Source: an uncultured Caulobacteraceae bacterium
GTDB taxonomy: Bacteria > Pseudomonadota > Alphaproteobacteria > Caulobacterales > TH1-2
Assembly: GCA_937967425.1 (NCBI GenBank)
Contig: CALBST010000095.1
Span: forward strand, 1-30,112
DNA length: 30,112 bases
Direction of reading: 5' to 3'
Shown here: positions 13,957 through 21,648 of the stretch, one piece after another
How the letters are laid out: each line of letters opens with the position of its first letter
How positions within the stretch are numbered: position 1 is the stretch's first letter
Notes under the pieces: generated by a model
What the model saw: only the letters and a program-made list of their open reading frames with translations
Database searches by the model: none
What the model was told of the DNA's origin: nothing
Made by a program: the position numbers and the translations under genes

Positions 13957-15876
13957 ATGTGTGGAATTGTCGGCATTGTCGAGGGCCGGTCCTTCGGAGT
14001 CCCGCGTGAGGACTTCGAAGCGGCTTTAGCGGCGATCCGCTATCGTGGACCTGACGATCAAGGCGTGTGGTCAGAAGAGGCCGTCACGTTTGGCCATTTG
14101 CGGCTGTCGATCATCGATCTCTCGCCGGCTGGGCATCAGCCCATGTCCTCGGCTGATGGGCGCTATATAATCACGTATAACGGCGAAATCTATAACCATG
14201 CGGCGCTGCGCGCCGAACTCGATGCGGAAGCTCCCCACGCCTGGCGCGGAACGTCCGACACTGAGGTGCTGCTCGAACTCATTTCTAGGCGCGGGCTCGA
14301 AACGGCGCTGAACAAGGTCGACGGCATGTTCGCGTTCGCGCTTTGGGACCGCCGCGAGAAGCGTCTGTTCCTTGCGCGTGATAGGTTCGGCGAAAAGCCG
14401 CTCTTTTACACGCAGCGTGGCGACGGATTTGCGTTTGCTTCGGAGTTGACGGCGCTTGAGAAGCTTAAGTCGCTGAAGCTCGAAGTGAGCCGCGAGAACG
14501 TGGCGCGCTACTTCTCGTGTGGCTACGTGCCGTCGCCCTTCAGCATCTACGAAGATGTCTTCAAGCTTCCGCCAGGCTCGCTTCTGACGTGGAAAGCGGG
14601 CGAGGCGCCCAAGGTCGTCGAATACTGGTCGATCGATGATGTTGCGCGCGCGGCAATGAGCGAGCGCCGGCCCATCACGATGGCCGACGCGGCCGATGAA
14701 CTCGATCGGCTGATTTTGGCTTCGGTGGCGGAGCGCATGTCGGCGGACGTGCCGGTCGGCGTGTTCCTGTCGGGCGGGATTGATTCATCCCTCGTGACTG
14801 CGGCGATGCAGACGTGCGCGTCGCGGCCGGTGACGACCCTCACGCTGGGCTTCGAGGATCCACGGTTCAACGAAGCCAATCACGCACGCGCGATTGCCGA
14901 GCACCTCGGTACAAACCACGTCGAAGAGGTGGTGACTGCCGACACCGCGCGTTCGGTCGTGGCGCGGCTTGGGCGCATGTACGACGAGCCGTTGGCGGAC
15001 GCTTCGCAAATCCCGACCTATCTCGTCTGCGAGATGGCGCGAAAGCACGTCACTGTGGCGCTTTCGGGCGATGGCGGCGACGAGGGGTTCGCTGGGTATC
15101 GCCGGCATTTCGCCACGCCTCGGCTTTGGCATCGCATGCGCAGGTTGCCGCTTCGCAGCGTCGCGCGCGCCGCGATCGGCGTGGCCCCCGTTGGCGTGTT
15201 GAATGCCGGCTTTGGCTTTCTGCGTACGTTCGCTGAGCGCTACGGCGACGGCTCTGACGTTGGGCCGGCGTTGAAGCGGGTAGCGCCCTGGCTCGGCGCA
15301 ACCTCGCTCATCAACCTTCACGAGCTGACGCTGGAGAAGTGGCCAGGTGACGAGAATCTGGCGCCGGGCGTCGGCCGCATTAACGGCCGGCATGATGGGT
15401 TCCAGCCCGAAGGCGAGGTCGACCAACTCTGCCTGCACGATATGCGCAACTATCTGCCTGGCGATATCCTGACGAAGGTCGATCGGGCTTCCATGGCGGT
15501 GAGTTTAGAGACGCGCATTCCGCTGCTGGATCCCGAGGTCGTGGCGTTCGGCATGCGTTTGCCGCCGGAGCTGCGCCTGCAAGGCACGAAGGGCAAGGTG
15601 ATTTTGCGCGAAGTGTTGAAGCGCTATGTGCCGGAGGAGATGTTCGATCGTCCGAAGGCCGGATTCTCGCCGCCGCTTGAAGCTTGGTTGTTGGGGCCGC
15701 TGCGCGCGTGGGCGGAGGATCTGCTCTCGCCGGAGCGTCTCAACCGCCATGGCATGCTCGATCAGCGCAGGGTCAGCGCGTTCTGGCGGCGCTACTCAGC
15801 TGGCGGCACCGGCGAGGATGCGCGCGCCTGGGCTGTATTGCAGTTTCAAAGCTGGATGGTCGCGCGCGGGCTCTAA
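13957..15876 (+). CDS. asnB: Glutamine-dependent asparagine synthase-like amidotransferase
   Basis: A 639-residue two-domain enzyme. The class II glutaminase begins with the nucleophile C2 (MCGIVGI), with RGPDDQG at 30-36, YNGEIYN (74-80) and GTSDTE (98-103). The ATP-pyrophosphatase domain has SGGIDS (272-277) and SGDGGDEGFAGY (370-381). All key residues are present. AsnB makes asparagine from aspartate, but copies inside polysaccharide loci are usually thought to amidate a uronic acid or similar carboxyl group. GGGGCGGGGAG supplies a ribosome binding site before ATG 13957. The gene converges with the Wzy-like gene and shares its last bases with that gene's stop. Ordinary asparagine synthesis remains possible. 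Confidence 0.93.
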   Translation: MCGIVGIVEGRSFGVPREDFEAALAAIRYRGPDDQGVWSEEAVTFGHLRLSIIDLSPAGHQPMSSADGRYIITYNGEIYNHAALRAELDAEAPHAWRGTSDTEVLLELISRRGLETALNKVDGMFAFALWDRREKRLFLARDRFGEKPLFYTQRGDGFAFASELTALEKLKSLKLEVSRENVARYFSCGYVPSPFSIYEDVFKLPPGSLLTWKAGEAPKVVEYWSIDDVARAAMSERRPITMADAADELDRLILASVAERMSADVPVGVFLSGGIDSSLVTAAMQTCASRPVTTLTLGFEDPRFNEANHARAIAEHLGTNHVEEVVTADTARSVVARLGRMYDEPLADASQIPTYLVCEMARKHVTVALSGDGGDEGFAGYRRHFATPRLWHRMRRLPLRSVARAAIGVAPVGVLNAGFGFLRTFAERYGDGSDVGPALKRVAPWLGATSLINLHELTLEKWPGDENLAPGVGRINGRHDGFQPEGEVDQLCLHDMRNYLPGDILTKVDRASMAVSLETRIPLLDPEVVAFGMRLPPELRLQGTKGKVILREVLKRYVPEEMFDRPKAGFSPPLEAWLLGPLRAWAEDLLSPERLNRHGMLDQRRVSAFWRRYSAGGTGEDARAWAVLQFQSWMVARGL

Positions 15877-17207
15877 GCTCTGCTCCGCTGCTGACCGCTT
15901 TGCAGTGAAAGCAGGTAGAGCGTGTAGCCGCAGATGATGCCGTAGAGGATGTTGCCTTCGATCATCCACATCGGCATCGTCGCCATGTTGAGGACAAGGA
16001 AGCTCAAATGCGCACCTATCAGCACCCCGGCCCGCGGGTGCCTGACCCGCAACGCCGCGGCGAGCATTGAGAACCAAACCCACAGGATCACGACGACGCC
16101 GATGAGCCCATACTCGTAGAGATAATTCACAAGCGTGTTGTGGGCGTAGAGCGGGAAGACATCGTTCCAGGATTCTGGGCCAAAGCCGATCACATGCTCG
16201 GTAATATCGCCGTCTAGCCAAGAATAGATATAGCCGCTCCAGATCCGCGGCCGGCCGGAGAGCAGGCGGCTTTCCTCAACCGTGTACTGATCCGCCGGCT
16301 TGAAGAAATTGACATCCCCGCTCGTGGCGACTGTGACGTCGCCAAAGCGTTCAGCGAAGAGCAGGCTCGTGAAGCCGAGGAAGATCGCGACAACGACGAT
16401 GAGCGCGCTGACGACGAAGGGCCGGTCCCGCAATGGAAAGCGCCGGAGCGACGAAAACGCAAAGAACATCAGCAGCAAGGGTGCGATCGCCACCAAAGTG
16501 GTGCGGTAGTTGGCCATAACGACGCCGAAGACGCATAGCAGAACGATCCCGGTACGCAGGTGCTTGTGTAGTTTAGTGGTGAAGCAAGCGACCGTTAGGC
16601 ATGTCGCCAAGATCACCGAGAATGCGGCCTCGTGATTGTAGCCGCCGATATAACTGGTGGCCGTTGCGTCCGTTTCCGTTAACTTGCCGATACCGAAGGC
16701 GATCGAAAGCGCTTGAAACACGAGCGGCGGAAAGAAAGCCCAAAGCAGGGCGGACATGAAATCCCGTTCCTGCATGCGCCGCATTGCGCCGAACACACAA
16801 AGAATGATGACGATGAGATAGCCGTGCTTGGTGATCACGGTGACCAAGCCGGGGGTGAAGCCGTCATTGGCGATAGCGCTGGTGATCGCCAGCGCAATCA
16901 GGACGTAAAACGGCAACAGAAACCGCAGCGCCAGGTGTCGCCAATTGATGCAGAGCAAGCCCACCGCGAACGTGCCCATCGAGCCCAGCGCGTTGGCGGA
17001 CATGCCCGCGACCAAGGGCCGATAGGTGATGGTGTGGAAGGCTGACATGACATAGCGCAACCATGCCGCGCCGATAACGAACGTGGCCGCGCGACTGCGC
17101 GTTCGCCCCATCACGAAGAGTATGATTAACAGTGAAAGCAGCGCGACCGGGTAGAGCAAGTACGCCGGCAATGACGGCGATTGAAGGCCCAGCTCGTTGG
17201 AAATCAT
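15873..17207 (-). CDS. O-antigen ligase/polymerase (Wzy-like) membrane protein
   Basis: A 444-residue integral membrane protein with around 10-11 hydrophobic helices, for example AYLLYPVALLSLLIILFVM near the N-terminus and GVVVILWVWFSMLAAAL near the C-terminus. Two features identify the Wzy_C/O-antigen ligase family: a large periplasmic loop with LLSGRPRIWSGYI and the following YAHNTLVNYLYEYGLIG segment. It should join lipid-linked repeat units in the periplasm. Start at ATG 17207 (MISNELGL). It runs opposite to asnB and shares the four bases 15873-15876 with it. A ligase moving polymer onto another acceptor is an alternative, but the Wzc-like gene makes polymerase the better reading. Confidence 0.87.
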   Translation of the reverse strand: MISNELGLQSPSLPAYLLYPVALLSLLIILFVMGRTRSRAATFVIGAAWLRYVMSAFHTITYRPLVAGMSANALGSMGTFAVGLLCINWRHLALRFLLPFYVLIALAITSAIANDGFTPGLVTVITKHGYLIVIILCVFGAMRRMQERDFMSALLWAFFPPLVFQALSIAFGIGKLTETDATATSYIGGYNHEAAFSVILATCLTVACFTTKLHKHLRTGIVLLCVFGVVMANYRTTLVAIAPLLLMFFAFSSLRRFPLRDRPFVVSALIVVVAIFLGFTSLLFAERFGDVTVATSGDVNFFKPADQYTVEESRLLSGRPRIWSGYIYSWLDGDITEHVIGFGPESWNDVFPLYAHNTLVNYLYEYGLIGVVVILWVWFSMLAAALRVRHPRAGVLIGAHLSFLVLNMATMPMWMIEGNILYGIICGYTLYLLSLQSGQQRSRA

Positions 17208-17420
17208 GTCCGCTTAACCCAGCCGCATGCGCATTCTTTTTGCACGTTTTTTCGCTCTACGCGATTGGCATCCGCGCGAATTGCGAGCGTACTTGACGGC
17301 TCTCCCCAGATGTCGCTCCAGTAGCAAAATTCGTGCAGACTTGTGCGCTTGGTCCGCCGCTATTGCATTTTGCTTGCAAGGCGCGCACGACGCGAAAGTG
17401 AGCCATTCGGGGGGCGTTCC

Positions 17421-18560
17421 GTGACGCAGCGAAAGCGCGTCTTGTTCTTGATTAACTCACTCGTTGGCGGCGGCGCCGAGCGGGTGATGTGCACGCTTTT
17501 GCGCCATTCCGAGGCCGAGCGGGAAGAGTTCGACATCACCCTCGGCCTGATCGACGTGGAACAGGCCGGCAATAAGGCGCCGGATTGGGTCAATGTGCGA
17601 CAGCTGGATGGGCGGATGTCGCTGACACGCAGCGTGCTGGAAGTGCGCAAGTTGTTCGCGGAGGTCAGGCCGGATGTGTGTCTCAGTTTCTTGCGGCGCG
17701 CGAACTTCGCCAACGTGATTAACGCCGGCAGCCGGTCGATTATCAGCGAGCGCGCCAACGCCAGTGCTCAGTTCGGTAGCAACGCCAGAGGCGCCGTCTC
17801 GCGCGCGATGATCCGCGCGCTCTATCCGCGCGCGCACAAAGTCATCTCGGTATCGGACGGCGTCTCGGACGACCTCCGGGTGCATTTTGGACTGCCGCCC
17901 GAAAAACTTATCACCATTCCGAATCCTGTCGATGTCGACGTGATCCGCGCGCGCGCGGCCGAGCCGGCGCCGATCGACATCGGAGAGCCTTACATTATGG
18001 CGGCGGGCCGCCTGGTGCCGTCCAAGGGCTTCGACGTTCTGATCCGCGCTTATGCCGCAGCAAAGGTGAAGGAAAAGCTGGTCATTGCCGGCGTCGGCGA
18101 ACTTCGTGATCAGTTGATCGCTCTGGCGCATGAGTGCGGCGTCGGTGATCGGGTGGTGTTGCCGGGCTATTTCGAGAACCCGTATCCGCTGATGCGGGGC
18201 GCTGAACTCGTCGTGCTCTCATCCAGCATCGAAGGGTTCCCGAACGCGCTGGTTGAAGCGATGGCTCTGGGACGGCCGACGATCGCCACGAACTCGGCCT
18301 CGGGGCCATCGGAAATTTTGGCGGAGGCGCCGCGCGAAAGCATCACGGACCTGACCTTCGCGGCGCATGGCGTGCTGACGCCGGTGGGCTCGGTCGAACG
18401 CATGGCGGAAGCGCTTTCGGCGATGGCGGATCCGGAACGCCGCCGTCATTATTCGGAGAGAGGTCCGCTGCGCGTTGAAGCGTACAGCGCAAAGGCGGCC
18501 AAGGATCGTTACTGGGCCGTGATCCGTGATGCGTTGCAGAGCGCACCGCAGCGGCGATAA
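17421..18560 (+). CDS. GT4 family glycosyltransferase
   Basis: A 379-residue GT-B enzyme. GTG at 17421 is chosen because a G-rich ribosome binding site (GGGGGG) lies about 6 nt upstream and the reading from 17343 is arginine-rich junk. The N-terminus VLFLINSLVGGGAERVM is the classic GT4 glycine-rich loop. The donor domain shows IMAAGRLVPSKGFDVLI and the EX7E motif E271/E279 (EGFPNALVEAMALG). It likely transfers a hexose or similar sugar to the polysaccharide repeat unit. It is followed after 8 nt by the pyruvyl-transferase-family gene, so the two are an operon. Divergent to the Wzy-like gene with about 210 bp between them. Confidence 0.92.
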   Translation: MTQRKRVLFLINSLVGGGAERVMCTLLRHSEAEREEFDITLGLIDVEQAGNKAPDWVNVRQLDGRMSLTRSVLEVRKLFAEVRPDVCLSFLRRANFANVINAGSRSIISERANASAQFGSNARGAVSRAMIRALYPRAHKVISVSDGVSDDLRVHFGLPPEKLITIPNPVDVDVIRARAAEPAPIDIGEPYIMAAGRLVPSKGFDVLIRAYAAAKVKEKLVIAGVGELRDQLIALAHECGVGDRVVLPGYFENPYPLMRGAELVVLSSSIEGFPNALVEAMALGRPTIATNSASGPSEILAEAPRESITDLTFAAHGVLTPVGSVERMAEALSAMADPERRRHYSERGPLRVEAYSAKAAKDRYWAVIRDALQSAPQRR

Positions 18561-18568
18561 GCACACCG

Positions 18569-19780
18569 ATGCCCGACACCGCTCCAAACGCTGACGCGAA
18601 AGCTCAGGCGCAAGCCAAGAGCAAGCGCCGTATCGCGATTTTCGGCGGCTACGGCTCGGGCAATTTCGGCAACGATGCCTCTTTTGAGGCCTTGTATAAC
18701 TTTCTCCGCGCGGAACTGCCGGATGCCGATATTTCCGCCATTGCAAGCGATCCGAGCGTCGTTAGCGAACGCTACGGCGCGCGCGCCATCGCCATCCTCA
18801 AACGGCCGAAGGGCATCTGGCGCAAGATCGATACGCTGTTGCTGCGTCAGCCGAGCACCTGGTCGAACTGGATCGCGTGTCTGCGCGCGCTGAAAAATTA
18901 CGATATCATCCTCTCCGGCGGCACCGGCGTGTTCGATGATTTCCGCGACACGCCGCTTGGATGGCCCAGCAAGCTGCTGCGCTGGTGCCTGGCCGCGCGC
19001 ATGTCGGGTGTGAAATGGGTGTTCGTCAGCGTGGGGGCGGGGCCGATCGTCAGCCCGATCAGCCGTGTGATGATGCGCCAAGCGGGCAGCCTGGCGGCGC
19101 GGCGGCTCTATCGCGATCAAGATTCATACGACTTCATGCGCAAGCTTGGCGTTGACGGTCCGCAGGACGCCGTCATCCCGGATTTGGCGTTCCTACTGCC
19201 GCCCGCCGCTGAGGCGGAGCGGCGCGCGGGCGGGCCGGTGACGGTTGGCGTCGGCATCATGACCTATCGTGGTTGGCATGCGAGCAAGGCGGCCTACGAA
19301 GCCTATGTCGATCTGCATGTGCGCTTGATCGGATGGCTGTTCGAGCAGGGCTATGAGGTGCGGCCGGTGATTGGCCAGGCTCCGACGGACTTGACGGCGG
19401 CCCGCGATGTCGAGGCGCGGCTCGGACGGCAGATCGTCACGCCGAAGCTGGAAGCGATGACTTCGATCCACGACGCGATGGCTGCGATTGGTGAGACTGA
19501 TATCGTTGTCGCGTCGCGCTACCATGTCCAAATCGCGGCTTTGAAAATGGGACGGCCGCTCATTTCGCTGGGCTACGGCCCGAAGAACGATGCGCTGATG
19601 GCGGACGTGGGCCTTGGCGACTTCTGCCACGATGTCGAGCACGTGGATTTCGATAAGCTCACGCAGCAGATCAACGCCATGGTCGCAGGTCGCGATGGGT
19701 ATGCGGCGCAGGTTCGTCAGAAAGTCGCCGCGATGAAGGACGAGCTGGGCGCGGCCTTGCGCGCGCTCGACTTGAATTAG
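18569..19780 (+). CDS. Polysaccharide pyruvyl transferase family protein
   Basis: A 403-residue protein of the PF04230 type, which transfers pyruvate from phosphoenolpyruvate to sugars as a ketal. Visible family marks are GGYGSGNFGNDASFEA near the N-terminus, SGGTGVFDDF, the SGVKWVFVSVGAGPI strand, and the catalytic-type S316-R317-Y318-H319 in ASRYHVQIAALKMGRPLI. The first 18 residues are alanine- and lysine-rich and probably unstructured. ATG at 18569 sits 8 nt after the previous stop. Pyruvylation would add negative charge to the polymer. Family members such as CsaB modify cell-wall polymers, so the target is not certain. The stop overlaps that of the convergent GT2 gene. Confidence 0.9.
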   Translation: MPDTAPNADAKAQAQAKSKRRIAIFGGYGSGNFGNDASFEALYNFLRAELPDADISAIASDPSVVSERYGARAIAILKRPKGIWRKIDTLLLRQPSTWSNWIACLRALKNYDIILSGGTGVFDDFRDTPLGWPSKLLRWCLAARMSGVKWVFVSVGAGPIVSPISRVMMRQAGSLAARRLYRDQDSYDFMRKLGVDGPQDAVIPDLAFLLPPAAEAERRAGGPVTVGVGIMTYRGWHASKAAYEAYVDLHVRLIGWLFEQGYEVRPVIGQAPTDLTAARDVEARLGRQIVTPKLEAMTSIHDAMAAIGETDIVVASRYHVQIAALKMGRPLISLGYGPKNDALMADVGLGDFCHDVEHVDFDKLTQQINAMVAGRDGYAAQVRQKVAAMKDELGAALRALDLN

Positions 19781-20790
19781 CTGACCGACGTCGTCGCGTC
19801 AGGCTGCCACGGGCGTGGCGCGTGCGGCTTGCTGACGTTCTTGGCAAACAAATAATACGGCCAAACGGCCACCGCTTCGATGAAGTCCCAAATGCTTGGG
19901 GCGTGACCGCGCGACCTCAAGCGCTTGTAGTCCCGCACCGCGATCTCGAACGACCCGGAAACCGCCCAAAACAGGAGGCGGCGATAATAAACACGCAGGA
20001 ATCGGCGGAGCACGCGCTTGTAATCGGTGTTTGAAAGATGCGCCGGGCCGAAGCGCTCCGTGTTGAGCAGCTTTTCCCAGATCACGGCCTTAACTTTCGG
20101 CGCCAGAGTAAACGAGAGAGAGCCCGATCCTTCGTAACGAGTCGTATCGGCCAGATACTTGTGGACGAACGCGGCGCGCTTGCCGCGTGAGAGTACGCGG
20201 CAGACGGTCTCGATGTAACATTCCACGGTGTCGTTCGAATAAAACGGCACGCCGGGCTCGATCACGTCGGTCCGGTAGAGAACGTGTGCGGTCGGAATGT
20301 GGGCTTCGTCCGACAAGTAGCGCGCCAGCATGTTGCTGGCTTCGTACACCGTGCACTCCGGTGGAAAGTAGTGCGGGCGCAGAACGCCGTTCATCTTCTC
20401 GATGCCCGCCACCATGACGATCGTCTCGTCACTCAGCGCCACGTCCATCATGTCGGCGATGGCGTTGGGCGGCATCGTGTCGTCCGCATGCAGCATGCGG
20501 AAGTGGGTGGCCTCGGGTGGGATCAGCGTCACCACCTTGTTCGAGTTCTGCTGGAAGGTGATGGTTTCCGGGTTGCGCACGGTGATGATCGGCACGTCCG
20601 CGTTGGCGTAACGGGCGATGATCTCCGGGGTCGCGTCGGTGCTGGCGTTATCCACAATGCAGTGGACGAGCGGCCGGTAGGTCTGAGCCTGCACCGCCAG
20701 GATCGCCGCCTCGATATGCTTTTCGCCGTTGTAGCAAGGCGTGATGACCGCAACGAGCGGCTTCGGCGGCGAGGGGGAGGAAGTCGGCAT
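19777..20790 (-). CDS. GT2 family glycosyltransferase
   Basis: A 337-residue inverting enzyme with GT-A fold. The N-terminal half shows VAVITPCYNGEKHIEAAI, the D47-N48-A49-S50-T-D motif and the metal-binding HADD at 101-104. The C-terminal part (RRLLFWAVSGSFEIAVRDYKRLRSRGHAPSIWDFIEAVAVWPYYLF) contains hydrophobic amphipathic stretches that may attach it to the membrane. It presumably adds a sugar to the lipid-linked repeat unit. ATG at 20790 has a poor ribosome binding site. It is 90 nt downstream of the small membrane protein on the same strand and shares the four bases TTAG (19777-19780) with the opposing gene. Confidence 0.9.
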   Translation of the reverse strand: MPTSSPSPPKPLVAVITPCYNGEKHIEAAILAVQAQTYRPLVHCIVDNASTDATPEIIARYANADVPIITVRNPETITFQQNSNKVVTLIPPEATHFRMLHADDTMPPNAIADMMDVALSDETIVMVAGIEKMNGVLRPHYFPPECTVYEASNMLARYLSDEAHIPTAHVLYRTDVIEPGVPFYSNDTVECYIETVCRVLSRGKRAAFVHKYLADTTRYEGSGSLSFTLAPKVKAVIWEKLLNTERFGPAHLSNTDYKRVLRRFLRVYYRRLLFWAVSGSFEIAVRDYKRLRSRGHAPSIWDFIEAVAVWPYYLFAKNVSKPHAPRPWQPDATTSVS

Positions 20791-20880
20791 TTTAAACGAG
20801 ACAGACCAGACGCCCGGTTGGCCGGGTGATTACGGTAACTGCCAGAGCAATAGTCGGGCCGTCAAAGCCGCCCGGTCACT

Positions 20881-21081
20881 TTAATTGAAGAGGCCCATGA
20901 ACAGGCTGATGATCCAAACGATCCCAGCCCACATGGCCAAGCTAACCGCCAGCGCCGCCCAGATTGAAGCCGCCATCGGCCAGCGCTTTTGCCTCGATGG
21001 GAGCGGCGGCGCAGCTGAAGCACGAATGTCCAAGTCGGGCTTCGGCGCGGCTGCCTGCGGTTGGGGGACCAGGTAGGTCAA
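20881..21081 (-). CDS. Small single-pass membrane protein (uncertain start)
   Basis: A 66-residue protein if started at TTG 21081, with a proline/alanine-rich N-terminus (VPQPQAAAPKPDLDIRASAAPPLPSRQKR) and one hydrophobic C-terminal helix, about residues 37-64 (ASIWAALAVSLAMWAGIVWIISLF). No ATG exists before WPMAAS, where a 31-residue form would begin. The hydrophobic and positively charged arrangement looks like a genuine N-in membrane protein, and it lies upstream of the GT2 gene on the same strand, so it could belong to the polysaccharide machinery. No family recognised; moderate confidence only. Confidence 0.5.
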   Translation of the reverse strand: MTYLVPQPQAAAPKPDLDIRASAAPPLPSRQKRWPMAASIWAALAVSLAMWAGIVWIISLFMGLFN

Positions 21082-21648
21082 ATCTTCGCCCGCTCGTTCA
21101 ATTCACAATCGCCAGAATTGGCTTTATTGACTTTAGTCGCCGGAAACTTCCGGAAGGTTGATGGGCCAGATTGTTCTGGTCTCGTCAGTTAAATTTCGGA
21201 CAAATTTCAGTCGATCCTGGGGGCAACGCAGCTCTGTCTCTGCCGGTTCCTTCGTGTTGCTGGCCCCGGCTTGTGCGCCGCAGCGTCAGCTCTGCCTTAG
21301 CCCAATCCACTATAGTACGAATTCGCCCGCTTGGCGAATTGTGCTTGCCCGCTCGCGCACCGCGCGCAAGCGCCACAAGATCCAAACGGCGGGGCTGCGA
21401 TTGTGACTCTCGCGACGGGCGAAATCCGTTTCAATACGTCACACTTCGCTGTTCTCCGAAGGTGAGGGCAGGAGTGAATTCCGCGACGCAAAAGCGACAC
21501 GCGCCAACGTTTTTGAGGGGGGAGCGATCAGCGCTCTAGTGCGCGCTGTGTCCCAAGTTAAGACGTGGTAGGGTCCGCCCTGCTGGCGGAGGAATTGCTT
21601 TCAACGTTGGGGGTCCGCGGATAACCGCGCGGCCAAGGAACGCACACA
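21082..21648 (+). promoter_or_regulatory. 567-bp non-coding leader before the tyrosine autokinase gene, rich in symmetric elements
   Basis: No convincing gene fits here; short readings are low-quality. Visible elements are: GACT-tt-AGTC (21129-21138); CTTCCGGAAG, a perfect palindrome (21147-21156) nested with CCGGAA-ac-TTCCGG (21140-21153); direct repeats AAATTTC at 21191 and 21202, 11 bp apart; a TATAGT (21311-21316) just before AATTCGCC-n5-GGCGAATT (21320-21340); and a hairpin TCCGCC-n5-GGCGGA (21574-21590). AAGGAA about 8 nt before ATG 21649 is the ribosome binding site. The layout suggests a controlled promoter near 21311 with a leader of about 320 nt. Confidence 0.5.
21320..21340. promoter_or_regulatory. 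Inverted repeat overlapping a possible transcription start
   Basis: AATTCGCC (21320-21327) and GGCGAATT (21333-21340) form a perfect 8-bp inverted repeat with 5-nt spacing. TATAGT at 21311-21316 would place a transcription start inside the repeat, as expected for a repressor-type operator. A -35 element is not obvious. Confidence 0.4.

Noticed and set aside
17363..17379. TTGCA-n7-TGCAA inverted repeat in the divergent gap before the second GT4 gene
   Set aside because: Short arms in an AT-rich stretch, no positioned promoter; chance is a fair explanation.
20813..20826. CCCGG-n4-CCGGG hairpin just upstream of the GT2 start
   Set aside because: A five-bp stem is too short in such GC-rich DNA to claim as a terminator.
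21158..21539. Short open frames in the leader before the autokinase gene
   Set aside because: Poor composition, no ribosome binding sites and no recognisable motif; regulatory DNA is a better explanation.
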